55,782 bases of DNA, from contig CAJUKL010000013.1 in assembly GCA_910587195.1 (NCBI GenBank), positions 1 to 55,782 of the forward strand. The letters are read 5' to 3'. The first letter of the stretch is position 1. Every line of letters starts with the position of its first letter. The notes below the pieces were generated by a model. That model did not search any database. It worked only from the letters and a program-made list of their open reading frames with translations, and had not been told where the DNA came from. A program made the position numbers and the translations under genes. Source of the stretch: an uncultured Clostridia bacterium (GTDB taxonomy: Bacteria; Bacillota; Clostridia; Lachnospirales; Anaerotignaceae). Positions 8,256 to 16,813 of the stretch are shown piece by piece.

Positions 8256-8624
8256 TTAGAATTGTAAGCCGGCTTCTCTTGCTGCGTCCGCCAATGCTTG
8301 AATTTTTCCGTGATATACAAAACCGCCTCTGTCAAAAACAACATCCTTAATGCCTTTGTCAAGTGCTTTTTTTGCAATCGCTTCACCTACTACTTTTGCT
8401 GCTTCCACTGTAGAAGTATGTTCTACTTTACTAGCAATGTCTGCTTCCATGGTAGATGCTGCACAAAGTGTGTTTTGTGCCACATCATCAATAATTTGTG
8501 CATAAATGTGTTTATTTGAACGAAATACAGCCAGTCTTGGTTGTTGTGCTGTGCCATTTACTTTATTACGGATTCTATAATGACGTTTTACACGAGCAGC
8601 AGCACGGGATGGCTTATTAATCAT
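8256..8624 (-). CDS. rplR: 50S ribosomal protein L18
   Basis: L18 binds 5S rRNA. The 122-residue protein starts MINKPSRAAARVKRHYRIR and ends with DRGGFVYHGKIQALADAAREAGLQF, both diagnostic. Upstream, instead of the usual few bases to rplF, there is a 137-base gap that carries a copy of the dispersed palindromic repeat. Confidence 0.97.
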   Translation of the reverse strand: MINKPSRAAARVKRHYRIRNKVNGTAQQPRLAVFRSNKHIYAQIIDDVAQNTLCAASTMEADIASKVEHTSTVEAAKVVGEAIAKKALDKGIKDVVFDRGGFVYHGKIQALADAAREAGLQF

Positions 8625-8691
8625 TTGGATTCACTCCTTTTTCCATTAGTCACTTTCCGATATAAGAGATATTTTCCTAATACTTTTCATT

Positions 8692-8761
8692 TAAAGTTCT
8701 TTCGCTTCCCTTCTTTCAAAAAAGGAAGTAGGAGTTTGAGGGCAACGCTCTCAAGGTTTTA
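8692..8761 (-). repeat. Composite palindromic repeat, copy A (between rplF and rplR)
   Basis: Two modules are present: a CTTCC...GGAAG palindrome and a CCTTGAGAGC-GTTGCCCTCAA hairpin. Read on the minus strand they closely match the copy at 29324-29400. The copy abuts the rplF stop codon and lies inside the transcribed superoperon, so it must be tolerated in the mRNA. Confidence 0.8.
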
Positions 8762-9304
8762 TCACTTCTTACCGGTCTTACCAACTTTTCTTCTGATATG
8801 CTCATCAGCATATTTAATACCTTTGCCTTTGTAAGGTTCAGGTGGTCTTTTTGTTCTAATTTCTGCTGCAAACTGTCCAACTTTTTCTTTGTCGATACCT
8901 TTTACAGTAATTTTGTTTTGTCCTTCCAACACGGTTTCAATGCCTTCAGGGTCCATCATTTCCACTGGATGAGAATAGCCCAATGTTAATGTCAATTTTT
9001 TGCCGGATTTTGCTGCTCTATAACCAACACCATTGATTTCAAGCACTTTTTCATAACCTTGTGTTACACCAATAACCATATTATGAATTAATGTTCTTGT
9101 TAAACCATGTAATGCTCTGTGTCTTTTCAAATCACTAGGTCTTGTTACTGTGATTTGTCCATTTTCCATTGCGATGTTCATGTCATCAGCCAATTTACGT
9201 TCTAAAGTTCCTTTAGGACCTTTTACAGTAATATGGTTTCCTTCACCAATTTTTACTTCCACGCCTGCTGGAATTTCAATCGGTAATTTACCAATACGTG
9301 ACAT
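8762..9304 (-). CDS. rplF: 50S ribosomal protein L6
   Basis: L6 lies near the factor-binding site of the large subunit. It starts MSRIGKLPIEIPAGVEV and ends with YADEHIRRKVGKTGKK; two L6 repeats make up 180 residues. I chose the ATG at 9304 because AGGAGGTG ends 6 bases upstream; a GTG at 9313 lies within that ribosome site. A repeat element follows immediately behind its stop. Confidence 0.97.
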   Translation of the reverse strand: MSRIGKLPIEIPAGVEVKIGEGNHITVKGPKGTLERKLADDMNIAMENGQITVTRPSDLKRHRALHGLTRTLIHNMVIGVTQGYEKVLEINGVGYRAAKSGKKLTLTLGYSHPVEMMDPEGIETVLEGQNKITVKGIDKEKVGQFAAEIRTKRPPEPYKGKGIKYADEHIRRKVGKTGKK

Positions 9305-9334
9305 GTTCTGCACCTCCTATTATCTTTTTGCCTC

Positions 9335-9736
9335 TTACCAGATAAAAGCAATCACTTCGCCGCCAACGCCTGCATTTCTTGCTTGTTTATCTGTCATTAA
9401 TCCTTTACTTGTAGAAATAATTGCTGTTCCAAGTCCGCCCAATACTTTTGGAAGTTCTTCTTTTCCAGCAAAAACTCTTAAACCAGGTTTTGAAATTCTT
9501 TTTAATCCTGTAATTACCTTTTCATTTTTGTCTTTTCCATATTTCAAGGAAATACGAATGGTAGCTTTCACGCCATCTTCAATCACTTCATAACCTTTAA
9601 TATATCCTTCTGCTGTCAAAATATCAGCGATTGCTTTTTTCATTTTTGAAGAAGGCACATCAACTGTATCATGTTTAGCAGTATTTCCATTTCTAATTCT
9701 TGTAAGCATATCTGCGATTGGGTCGCTCATTGACAT
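9335..9736 (-). CDS. rpsH: 30S ribosomal protein S8
   Basis: S8 is a primary binder of 16S rRNA helix 21 and the classic spc operon repressor in E. coli. It begins MSMSDPIADMLTRIRNGN and ends with STSKGLMTDKQARNAGVGGEV, 133 residues. An in-frame ATG two codons later gives the more usual MSDPIADML start and is possible. Confidence 0.97.
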   Translation of the reverse strand: MSMSDPIADMLTRIRNGNTAKHDTVDVPSSKMKKAIADILTAEGYIKGYEVIEDGVKATIRISLKYGKDKNEKVITGLKRISKPGLRVFAGKEELPKVLGGLGTAIISTSKGLMTDKQARNAGVGGEVIAFIW

Positions 9737-9756
9737 ATGAAAATCCTCCTTTCCCT

Positions 9757-9942
9757 TTACCAGCTTGCTTTTTTAACGCCCGGAATCTGTCCTTTGTATG
9801 CTAATTCACGGAAGCAAATACGGCAAATTCCAAATTTTTTTAACACAGCATGAGGTCTGCCGCAAACTCTGCAACGTGTATATGCTCTTGTGGAAAACTT
9901 TGGTTTTCTTTGTTGCTTTACGACCATTGATTTTTTAGCCAT
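9757..9942 (-). CDS. rpsZ: 30S ribosomal protein S14, zinc-binding type Z
   Basis: The 61-residue short form carries the two CxxC pairs CRVCGRPH and CRICFREL, which hold zinc. It ends GQIPGVKKASW, the typical end of S14 type Z. The zinc-free long paralogue is not in this window. It sits between rplE and rpsH. Confidence 0.97.
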   Translation of the reverse strand: MAKKSMVVKQQRKPKFSTRAYTRCRVCGRPHAVLKKFGICRICFRELAYKGQIPGVKKASW

Positions 9943-9957
9943 TTTTGTCCCTCCCTA

Positions 9958-10497
9958 TTATTTTGCGAATGGCATTCCGAATAATCTTAATAATTCTCTT
10001 GCTTCTTCGTCTGTTTTTGCAGTTGTCACAAATATAATATCCATACCTCTAATTTTGTCAACTTTATCATACTCAATTTCAGGGAAGATTAACTGCTCTT
10101 TAATACCCATAGTATAATTTCCACGTCCATCAAAAGAATTTGCTTTTACACCATGGAAGTCACGTACACGAGGTAAAGCAATATTAATTAATCTGTCTGC
10201 AAATTCATACATTCTGTTGCCTCTTAAGGTTACTTTGCAGCCGATTGCCATACCTTCACGAAGTTTAAAAGCTGCAACGGATTTTTTTGCTTTGGTAATA
10301 ATTGGTTTTTGACCAGAAATAATGGTCAAATCTTTTACGGCACCATCTAATACTTTCGCATTATCCTTTGCTTCTCCAACACCCATATTGATAATAATTT
10401 TTTCAATTTTTGGTACTGCTAATTTATTTTTATAAGAAAATTTCTTTGTCATTTCTGGAATGATTTCATCATTATAAAAATCTCTTAATCTACTCAA
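9958..10497 (-). CDS. rplE: 50S ribosomal protein L5
   Basis: L5 binds 5S rRNA and contacts the P-site tRNA. It shows KIEKIIINMGVGEA, KKSVAAFKLREGMAIG and LPRVRDFHGV, all conserved; 179 residues is standard. A clear ribosome site (GGAGGG) precedes the ATG. Confidence 0.97.
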   Translation of the reverse strand: MSRLRDFYNDEIIPEMTKKFSYKNKLAVPKIEKIIINMGVGEAKDNAKVLDGAVKDLTIISGQKPIITKAKKSVAAFKLREGMAIGCKVTLRGNRMYEFADRLINIALPRVRDFHGVKANSFDGRGNYTMGIKEQLIFPEIEYDKVDKIRGMDIIFVTTAKTDEEARELLRLFGMPFAK

Positions 10498-10518
10498 TTG
10501 TTACCCTCCTTTCCCAAA

Positions 10519-10830
10519 TTAGTCAATTACTTCTCCTGTTTTCTTTGCAACTCTCACCTTTTTACCATCTTTTATCATGCTGCCAAGTCTGGTTGGTTTG
10601 TCATTGTGCAAATACATAACATTAGAAACATGAATATAATTTTCTTTTTTGATAATACCGCCCTGTTGATTCATTGGGTTTGGTTTTACATGTTTAGATA
10701 CCATATTCACGCCTTCTACAATCACTCTATTGCTTTTCAGGTCAACTTTGAGTATTTTGCCTTTTTTGCCTTTATCTTTTCCGGCAATCACAATCACTTT
10801 GTCGCCGCTTTTTAATTTTATTTTCGCCAC
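10519..10830 (-). CDS. rplX: 50S ribosomal protein L24
   Basis: L24 is an assembly initiator with an N-terminal KOW motif (KSGDKVIVIAGKDKGKKGKI). The 103-residue length and the HVKPNPMNQQGGI segment are typical. It is between rplN and rplE. Confidence 0.97.
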   Translation of the reverse strand: MAKIKLKSGDKVIVIAGKDKGKKGKILKVDLKSNRVIVEGVNMVSKHVKPNPMNQQGGIIKKENYIHVSNVMYLHNDKPTRLGSMIKDGKKVRVAKKTGEVID

Positions 10831-10847
10831 TGCTCATACACCTCCTA

Positions 10848-11216
10848 TTAAAGCACTTCTGGTGCGAGAGATAATATTTTCATAAACTGTTTTTCTCTCA
10901 GTTCTCTTGCAACAGGTCCAAAAATACGAGTACCTCTTGGGTTTTTATCATCTCTGATAATCACTGCTGCATTTTCGTCAAAACGGATATAACTTCCGTC
11001 TGGTCTACCAACAGAATTTACTGTTCTAACTACAACAGCTTTTACAACATCACCTTTTTTAACAACACCGCCGGGTGTTGCATCTTTTACAGAAGCAACA
11101 ATGATGTCACCAACGCCTGCATATCTTCTTGTAGAACCTCCAAGCACTCTGATACAGAGAAGTTCTTTTGCACCTGAATTGTCTGCCACTTTTAGTCTGG
11201 TTTCTTGTTGAACCAT
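10848..11216 (-). CDS. rplN: 50S ribosomal protein L14
   Basis: L14 lies at the subunit interface. The start MVQQETRLKVADNSGAKE at 11216 gives the standard 122 residues and follows an AGAGGAGG site; the frame remains open upstream but would run into rpsQ. The conserved IIRDDKNPRGTRIFGPVARE is near the C-terminus. Confidence 0.97.
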   Translation of the reverse strand: MVQQETRLKVADNSGAKELLCIRVLGGSTRRYAGVGDIIVASVKDATPGGVVKKGDVVKAVVVRTVNSVGRPDGSYIRFDENAAVIIRDDKNPRGTRIFGPVARELREKQFMKILSLAPEVL

Positions 11217-11236
11217 AATAAATGCCTCCTCTAGTA

Positions 11237-11494
11237 TTATTTTGCTTTTTCCATAATCTGCACAAGACGCCATCTTTTATCTTTAGACAAAGGTCTTGTT
11301 TCCATCACTTTTACACGGTCGCCAATACCACATTCATTGTTTTCGTCATGTGCTTTTAATTTATAAGTTCTGTTTACGATTTTACCGTATAAAGGGTGTT
11401 TTACTTTATCTTCTACAGCTACCACAATGGTTTTATCCATTTTATCGCTCACAACTTTTCCGATTCTTGTTTTACGAAGATTTCTTTCTTCCAC
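11237..11494 (-). CDS. rpsQ: 30S ribosomal protein S17
   Basis: S17 is an OB-fold 16S rRNA binder. The body shows KTRIGKVVSDKMDKTIVV and the end RPLSKDKRWRLVQI. I place the start at GTG 11494 (85 residues), 7 bases after AAAGGAGG; the ATG at 11515 overlaps that ribosome site and has none of its own. Confidence 0.95.
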   Translation of the reverse strand: MEERNLRKTRIGKVVSDKMDKTIVVAVEDKVKHPLYGKIVNRTYKLKAHDENNECGIGDRVKVMETRPLSKDKRWRLVQIMEKAK

Positions 11495-11517
11495 GAGGCT
11501 GCCTCCTTTCCTCATTG

Positions 11518-11727
11518 TTATTCAGCCGCTTTTTGTTTTTGCGTAATAACCGTTTGTATTCTAGCAATATTTTTACGAACTTCCTTAATTCTTGCAGTAT
11601 TGTCTAACTGGTTTGTTGCATTTTGAAATCTCAGGTTAAACAATTCTTTTTTTGCAGAAACAAGGTCATTTTTCAATTCATCTGCTGATTTTCCAACTAA
11701 TTCATTTACATAGCCTTTTATTTTCAC
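11518..11727 (-). CDS. rpmC: 50S ribosomal protein L29
   Basis: L29 is a two-helix protein at the exit tunnel, where it docks SRP and trigger factor. The 69 residues include LKNDLVSAKKELFNLRFQNA and RIKEVRKNIARIQTVI. The start overlaps the rplP stop by 4 bases (ATGA), indicating translational coupling. Confidence 0.97.
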   Translation of the reverse strand: MKIKGYVNELVGKSADELKNDLVSAKKELFNLRFQNATNQLDNTARIKEVRKNIARIQTVITQKQKAAE

Positions 11728-12158
11728 TGCTGCTCACCTTCCATTTCCTGTTCTGCACGAGAAACGATTTTACATTTGATTGGCAGTTTGTGGATTGCAA
11801 GTCTTAACGCTTCTCTTGCAGTTTCTTCTGCAACGCCACCAATTTCAAACATAATTCTGCCCGGTTTGACTACTGCTACCCAATATTCTGGGGAACCTTT
11901 ACCAGAACCCATACGAGTTTCTGCTGGTTTTGCTGTAATGGGTTTGTCTGGGAAAATTTTAATCCAAACATTACCACCACGTTTAATATATCTTGTCATC
12001 GCAATACGGGCTGCTTCAATCTGATTAGAAGTAATCCAGCTTGGTTCACAAGCCTGAATACCATAATCGCCGTATGTGATTTTATTTCCTCTCATTGCTC
12101 TGCCTTTTAAACGACCTCTCATTTGTTTGCGTCTTTTTACTCTTTTCGGCATTAACAT
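11724..12158 (-). CDS. rplP: 50S ribosomal protein L16
   Basis: L16 lies near the A site and peptidyl transferase centre. It starts MLMPKRVKRRKQMRGRLKG and has GRMGSGKG-like TRMGSGKGSPEYWVAVVKPG, 144 residues. It overlaps rpmC by 4 bases and follows rpsC by one base. Confidence 0.97.
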   Translation of the reverse strand: MLMPKRVKRRKQMRGRLKGRAMRGNKITYGDYGIQACEPSWITSNQIEAARIAMTRYIKRGGNVWIKIFPDKPITAKPAETRMGSGKGSPEYWVAVVKPGRIMFEIGGVAEETAREALRLAIHKLPIKCKIVSRAEQEMEGEQQ

Positions 12159-12159
12159 A

Positions 12160-12819
12160 TTATTTTGCGCCTCCTTCCTTTTTTGCTGCTTTTACAGGAA
12201 GAACCTCTCCTTTATAAATCCAAACTTTTACACCAAGTTTGCCATAGGTTGTATCTGCTTCTGCAAAACCATAGTCAATGTCTGCGCGCAAAGTTTGAAG
12301 TGGAATGGTGCCCTCATGATAGCTTTCGCCACGTGCCATATCAGCACCGCCCAAACGTCCGGAAACGGCTGTTTTGATACCTTTTGCACCAAATTTCATT
12401 GTTCTGCCCATTGCCTGTTTCATTGCTCTACGGAATGTTACACGGTTTTCCAACTGCTGTGCAATATTTTCTGCAACAAGCTGTGCATCCAATTCAGGTC
12501 TTTTAATTTCTTCAATATTGATTGCAACTTTATGTTTTGTCAATTTTTGCACTTGACCTTTTAATTCTTCAATCGCTTGACCATTTCTACCAATAACAAT
12601 ACCTGGTTTTGCAGTATAAACAGTGATTTTTACTCTTTCTGCTGTTCTTTCAATGGCAATTTTAGAAATCCCTGAAGAATATAATCTCTTTTTAATAAAC
12701 TTTCTTATTTTAACATCTTCTACCAAGTAGTTTGCAAATTCTTTTTCCGCATACCACTTTGTGTCCCAGTCTTTAATAATTCCAACTCTTAATCCATGTG
12801 GATTTACTTTTTGTCCCAT
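12160..12819 (-). CDS. rpsC: 30S ribosomal protein S3
   Basis: S3 forms part of the mRNA entry tunnel and helicase. It starts MGQKVNPHGLRVGIIKDWD; the KH domain contains KPGIVIGRNGQAIEELK. Length is 219 residues. Two adjacent ATGs exist; the second (12819) is 6 bases from AGGAGG and yields the usual MGQKVNP start. Confidence 0.97.
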   Translation of the reverse strand: MGQKVNPHGLRVGIIKDWDTKWYAEKEFANYLVEDVKIRKFIKKRLYSSGISKIAIERTAERVKITVYTAKPGIVIGRNGQAIEELKGQVQKLTKHKVAINIEEIKRPELDAQLVAENIAQQLENRVTFRRAMKQAMGRTMKFGAKGIKTAVSGRLGGADMARGESYHEGTIPLQTLRADIDYGFAEADTTYGKLGVKVWIYKGEVLPVKAAKKEGGAK

Positions 12820-12830
12820 CATTGCCCTCC

Positions 12831-13220
12831 TTATCTCTCATTAAGGATTATGGATATATGACTTGATCTTTTTAATATTCTATATGCTCTGCCCTGTGCT
12901 CTAGGACGGATTCTTTTCATTGTAGGGCCTTGGTCGGCGCTCACTTCTTCAACATATAATTTATTAATATCCATACCCAAATTATTTTCTGCATTTGCTA
13001 CTGCGGATTTCAACACTTTTGCAATAATCTCCGCCGCATATCTTGGAGAATATTGCAATAAAGCAGTTGCAGTCGCAACATCTTTGCCTTTAATCTGGTC
13101 TAACACAATTTTTGCCTTTGTGGCTGGGATGCCAACATACTTCGCAGATGCGTGTGGTCTTTTTTCTCTATTATCCAAATTTCTTTGTTTTTTAATTTGG
13201 CTTCTATGTCCTTTTGCCAT
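12831..13220 (-). CDS. rplV: 50S ribosomal protein L22
   Basis: L22 lines the nascent peptide exit tunnel through its beta hairpin. It shows KTRVVLD-like KAKIVLDQIKGKDV and the tip KRIRPRAQGRAYRILKRSSH. It has 129 residues including a basic N-terminal extension (HRSQIKKQRNLDNREKRPH). Confidence 0.96.
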   Translation of the reverse strand: MAKGHRSQIKKQRNLDNREKRPHASAKYVGIPATKAKIVLDQIKGKDVATATALLQYSPRYAAEIIAKVLKSAVANAENNLGMDINKLYVEEVSADQGPTMKRIRPRAQGRAYRILKRSSHISIILNER

Positions 13221-13248
13221 TACGAAACCTCCTTCCAGTCTTTTTTCC

Positions 13249-13533
13249 TTAACGAACTTTTGATTTTTTTTCTGCGTCTTTTCCGTGTCCTCTGTAGGTT
13301 CTTGTCAATGCAAACTCACCCAGTTTATGACCTACCATATCTTCTGTAATATAAACTGGCACATGTTTTCTGCCGTCATGTACTGCAATGGTATGTCCAA
13401 TCATATCTGGAAAGATTGTGGAACGACGGGACCAAGTTTTAATTACGCTTTTTTCGCCTGACGCATTCATAGCATCAATTTTTTTCAAGAGATGTTCGTC
13501 AGCAAATGGTCCTTTTTTTAATGATCTAGCCAT
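13249..13533 (-). CDS. rpsS: 30S ribosomal protein S19
   Basis: S19 is in the small-subunit head and contacts S13. It begins MARSLKKGPFADEHLLKK and has IKTWSRRSTIFPDMIGHTIAVH, 94 residues, all typical. It lies between rplB and rplV. Confidence 0.97.
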   Translation of the reverse strand: MARSLKKGPFADEHLLKKIDAMNASGEKSVIKTWSRRSTIFPDMIGHTIAVHDGRKHVPVYITEDMVGHKLGEFALTRTYRGHGKDAEKKSKVR

Positions 13534-13578
13534 TTTTTGTATCCTCCTTATGCGATATTAACACAAATGTGCAAGTTA

Positions 13579-14409
13579 TCAGCCGTTTCTACGACGTACA
13601 ATATATTTATTGGAAGCTTTATGTTTTTTACGAGTTTTATATCCCATTGCTGGTTTACCCCAAGGTGTCATTGGTGATGGACGACCAATAGGTGCTCTAC
13701 CTTCACCACCGCCGTGAGGGTGGTCATTAGGGTTCATAACAGAACCACGAACGGTTGGTCTGATGCCCATGTGACGTTTTCTTCCAGCTTTACCAATATG
13801 CACTAATTCATGGTCGATATTGCCCACTTGACCAATGGTTGCTCTACAATCAATAGGTAACAATCTCATTTCACCAGATGGAAGTTTGACCGTTGCATAT
13901 TTTCCTTCTTTTGCCATAAGCTGTGCAACATTTCCAGCAGAACGAACAAGCTGTCCCCCTTTTCCGGGTTTCATTTCAATGTTATGAATATTGGCACCCA
14001 CTGGAATTGCTCTCATAGGTAAAGCATTTCCCACTCTTACCTCTGCCTCTAAACCATTCATAACAGTATCGCCTACTTTTAAACCAACAGGTGCAAGAAT
14101 ATAAGATTTTGTACCATCAGCATATACGATTAAAGCAATATTTGCTGTTCTATTTGGGTCATATTCAATTCCTACTACTTTTGCAGGAATACCATCTTTA
14201 TTTCTTTTAAAATCAACCATTCTATATTTTAATTTTGCACCGCCGCCTTTATGACGTACTGTAATTTTACCTTGATTATTTCTACCTGAATTTTTTTTGA
14301 TATGAACTACCAAAGATTTTTCAGGAGTTGATTTTGTAATTTCATCAAATGCAGACACTGTCATGTGTCTTCTGGATGGTGTATATGGTTTATATCTTTT
14401 AATAGCCAC
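13579..14409 (-). CDS. rplB: 50S ribosomal protein L2
   Basis: L2 is essential for subunit joining and peptidyl transferase activity. The conserved MNPNDHPHGGGEGRAPIG with its key histidine is near the C-terminus. The GTG at 14409 (276 residues, V/MAIKRYKPYTPSRR) lies 8 bases after AAAGGAG; an earlier GTG at 14418 overlaps the ribosome site. Confidence 0.97.
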   Translation of the reverse strand: MAIKRYKPYTPSRRHMTVSAFDEITKSTPEKSLVVHIKKNSGRNNQGKITVRHKGGGAKLKYRMVDFKRNKDGIPAKVVGIEYDPNRTANIALIVYADGTKSYILAPVGLKVGDTVMNGLEAEVRVGNALPMRAIPVGANIHNIEMKPGKGGQLVRSAGNVAQLMAKEGKYATVKLPSGEMRLLPIDCRATIGQVGNIDHELVHIGKAGRKRHMGIRPTVRGSVMNPNDHPHGGGEGRAPIGRPSPMTPWGKPAMGYKTRKKHKASNKYIVRRRNG

Positions 14410-14482
14410 CTTTTCCACTCCTTTCAGTGTGTTCTCAACTGTTTTCTATAGCTACACGTTCCCGTGTGTATCTTACTTTTGT

Positions 14483-14782
14483 TTACATTCCTTGGAAGAT
14501 TTCAATATCTTTACTTTCTGCTGTTAATTTCACGATTGCTTTTTTTCTTTTTGCTGTTTTTCCCCATATCATACCACGTCTTTTAGGTTTTCCTTTATAG
14601 TTCATGGTGTGAACGGTTTCCACTTTTGCGCCGTCAAACATTTTTTCCACAGCTTCTTTTACCTGTGTTTTAGTTGCATCTGGGTGTACCAAGAAAGTGT
14701 ATTTTTTTTCATCAAGCATAGACATACTTTTTTCTGTAATGATTGGTTTTTGAATAATATCATAATACTTTAAATCAGCCAT
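14483..14782 (-). CDS. rplW: 50S ribosomal protein L23
   Basis: L23 at the exit tunnel is the docking site for trigger factor and SRP. The 99 residues include DIIQKPIITEKSMSMLDEKK and VHTMNYKGKPKRRG. Its start overlaps the rplD stop by a single base (TAATG), so coupling is expected. Confidence 0.97.
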   Translation of the reverse strand: MADLKYYDIIQKPIITEKSMSMLDEKKYTFLVHPDATKTQVKEAVEKMFDGAKVETVHTMNYKGKPKRRGMIWGKTAKRKKAIVKLTAESKDIEIFQGM

Positions 14783-15402
14783 TATGCGTACACCTCCTCA
14801 ATTTTTGCTACTGCTTCTTTTGTTACAACTAAAGTGTTGTATTTTAACAAATCGTAAACATTGATGGTATTAACAGAAGCAGTTTTTACTTCTGGAATAT
14901 TTCTTGCAGAAAGCATTACATTTTTGTTGGAACCGTCCATCACAATAAGAGCTTTTCCGCATTTAATATTATTTAAAACTTTTGCCATTTCTTTTGTTTT
15001 AATTTCGTTTAAATTTAATTCATCTAATACAATGATTTTGTTTTCTGCAACTTTTGTAGAAAGTGCAGATTGCAATGCCAATCTTTTCACTTTTTTATTT
15101 AATTTAAAAGAATAGTTTCTTGGCTTTGGAGCAAAAACAACGCCACCGCCTGTCCACTGTGGAGAACGTGTAGAACCTTGTCTTGCTCTACCAGTACCTT
15201 TTTGGCGCCAAGGTTTTCTGCCGCCGCCTCTTACTTCAGCACGTGTTTTTGCGCTTTGTGTTCCTTGTCTTTGATTTGCAAGATATTGAACTACTGCTAA
15301 ATGCATTACATGTTCATTTGCTTCTATTCCGAAAATAGCGTCATTGAGCTCTATTGTGCCAACATTTTCGCCATTCATGTTTATTACTGCAACATTTGCC
15401 AT
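14782..15402 (-). CDS. rplD: 50S ribosomal protein L4
   Basis: L4 extends a loop into the exit tunnel and in several bacteria represses its own S10 operon through the leader RNA. The loop region GGGRKPWRQKGTGRARQGS and SPQWTGGGVVFAPKPRNY are clear. Length is 206 residues. It lies between rplC and rplW. Confidence 0.97.
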   Translation of the reverse strand: MANVAVINMNGENVGTIELNDAIFGIEANEHVMHLAVVQYLANQRQGTQSAKTRAEVRGGGRKPWRQKGTGRARQGSTRSPQWTGGGVVFAPKPRNYSFKLNKKVKRLALQSALSTKVAENKIIVLDELNLNEIKTKEMAKVLNNIKCGKALIVMDGSNKNVMLSARNIPEVKTASVNTINVYDLLKYNTLVVTKEAVAKIEEVYA

Positions 15403-15430
15403 TTGTTTGTTCCTCCTTTCGTAAAGTAAA

Positions 15431-16060
15431 TTAAGCCTTTACGCTGTCTTTAATTACAAGCACCGCACCTTTTGGGCCAGGAACAGCACCTTTTACTAAA
15501 AGTAAATTTTTTTCAGCGTCTGCACGAACCACTTCAATATTTTGAATCGTTACATTTACATGACCCATATGTCCAGGCATTTTTTTGTTCTTTTTAACAC
15601 GACCTGGTGTTGTACCAGAACTCATAGAACCAACAACTCTGTGAGATTTAGAACCATGTCCCATAGGGCCTCTTTGTGCATTGTAGCGTTTGATAGTGCC
15701 TTGGAAACCTTTTCCTTTTGAAACACCACTTACGTCCACTTTATCGCCTGCTGCAAAAACATCTGCTTTTAATTCTGCACCAACTTCATATGCACTTGTA
15801 TCTTCTAATCGAAATTCTTTTAAATATTTTTTTGCTGTCACGCCAGCTTTATCAAAATGACCTTTGATAGGTTTAGAAACATGTTTTTCTTTTGCGTCAG
15901 TAAAACCTACTTGAATTGCTTCATAGCCATCATTTTCGATTGTTTTTTTCTGTATTACCACGCAAGGACCTGCTTCTAAAACAGTAACAGGAATCAAAGT
16001 ACCTTTTTCTGTGAAAATTTGTGTCATTCCCACTTTTTTTGCCATAATTGCTTTTTTCAT
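15431..16060 (-). CDS. rplC: 50S ribosomal protein L3
   Basis: L3 is an early assembly protein reaching the peptidyl transferase centre. It starts MKKAIMAKKVGMTQIFTEKG after AGGAGGTAC, and has the conserved KGKGFQGTIKRYN, RGPMGHGSKSHR and MPGHMGHVNVTIQN. Length is 209 residues. Confidence 0.97.
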   Translation of the reverse strand: MKKAIMAKKVGMTQIFTEKGTLIPVTVLEAGPCVVIQKKTIENDGYEAIQVGFTDAKEKHVSKPIKGHFDKAGVTAKKYLKEFRLEDTSAYEVGAELKADVFAAGDKVDVSGVSKGKGFQGTIKRYNAQRGPMGHGSKSHRVVGSMSSGTTPGRVKKNKKMPGHMGHVNVTIQNIEVVRADAEKNLLLVKGAVPGPKGAVLVIKDSVKA

Positions 16061-16186
16061 TTTTTGTACCTCCTATATTCTACAGCGGATTACCTCTTTA
16101 TTTATTTTTATTATTAAAGAAGAAATCATACTAGTTGACAATTTATTTTTACAAAAAGGTCTGTCAAAAACCATTCCTTTTTCGGC

Positions 16187-16501
16187 TTATTTCATAACTT
16201 TCAAGACAATATCAACACCAGCAGGCAAATCTAATCTACTTAAAGCATCTGCTGTTTTAGGGCTTGGTGATATAATATCAATCAGTCTTTTGTGAGTTCT
16301 CATTTCAAACTGCTCTCTGGAATCTTTATATTTGTGAACAGCTCTTAAAATTGTCACAACTTCCTTTTTGGTAGGCAGTGGAATAGGGCCGCTTACCTGA
16401 GCACCTGTTTTTTTAGCAGTCTCAATAATTTGAGCTGCGGACTGGTCGATCAATGTATGATCATATGCTTTAAGACTGATTCTGATTTTTGGGTTAGCCA
16501 T
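16187..16501 (-). CDS. rpsJ: 30S ribosomal protein S10
   Basis: S10 is a small-subunit head protein that also acts as the NusE antitermination factor. It shows KIRISLKAYDHTLIDQSA and SGPIPLPTKKEVVTILR, 104 residues. It is the first gene of the superoperon, preceded by AAGGAGGGG and a long leader. The 126-base gap to rplC is large but holds nothing I can identify. Confidence 0.97.
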   Translation of the reverse strand: MANPKIRISLKAYDHTLIDQSAAQIIETAKKTGAQVSGPIPLPTKKEVVTILRAVHKYKDSREQFEMRTHKRLIDIISPSPKTADALSRLDLPAGVDIVLKVMK

Positions 16502-16528
16502 AAAAAAAGTCCCCTCCTTTTCGTACTA

Positions 16529-16705
16529 TTAAACTTCAGCACGACAAGCGGTGACTGCACACATCGGATGTCTAAAAAGACACACAAAGAATCCCTTTAT
16601 TTTATCATAAAGTGGGAAAATCTTTTCCATATTCAGTACAGTGACCATGTCGCCCGGTTTCATGAACTGGACATCGCTCCGCAGAAAAACCTGCACACAA
16701 CTCAT
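16529..16705 (-). CDS. Possible 58-codon leader ORF upstream of rpsJ
   Basis: An ATG at 16705 opens a 58-codon frame (MSCVQVFLRSDVQFMKPGDM ... PMCAVTACRAEV) that stops 27 bases before rpsJ. Internal ATGs at residues 15, 20 and 26 would give shorter products. The codons are much richer in G and C (CTG, CGG, CCG, GGC, GTC) than the genes around it, and no good ribosome site precedes the first ATG. I do not recognise the peptide. The GC-rich stretch may instead be a structured S10 leader RNA in which this frame is accidental. Confidence 0.3.
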   Translation of the reverse strand: MSCVQVFLRSDVQFMKPGDMVTVLNMEKIFPLYDKIKGFFVCLFRHPMCAVTACRAEV

Positions 16706-16805
16706 TTTGTATGCCGCAACCTTCTGTATCCTCGCTCGTATGTCACAACGTAATTCAGTATATCGGAAAAATGGAATTTACGCAAGCATTTTTTTTCATT
16801 TTTAA
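16529..16805 (-). promoter_or_regulatory. S10 operon 5' leader, possible L4-type r-leader
   Basis: This is the roughly 280-base transcribed space between the candidate promoter and rpsJ, distinctly GC-richer than its surroundings. A short hairpin (GCAG-GTTTTT-CTGC on the minus strand) and other complementary stretches are visible. Firmicutes often regulate the S10 operon by L4 binding such a leader. Assignment to a known leader class is inference. Confidence 0.4.
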
Positions 16806-16813
16806 GGCAAAAT

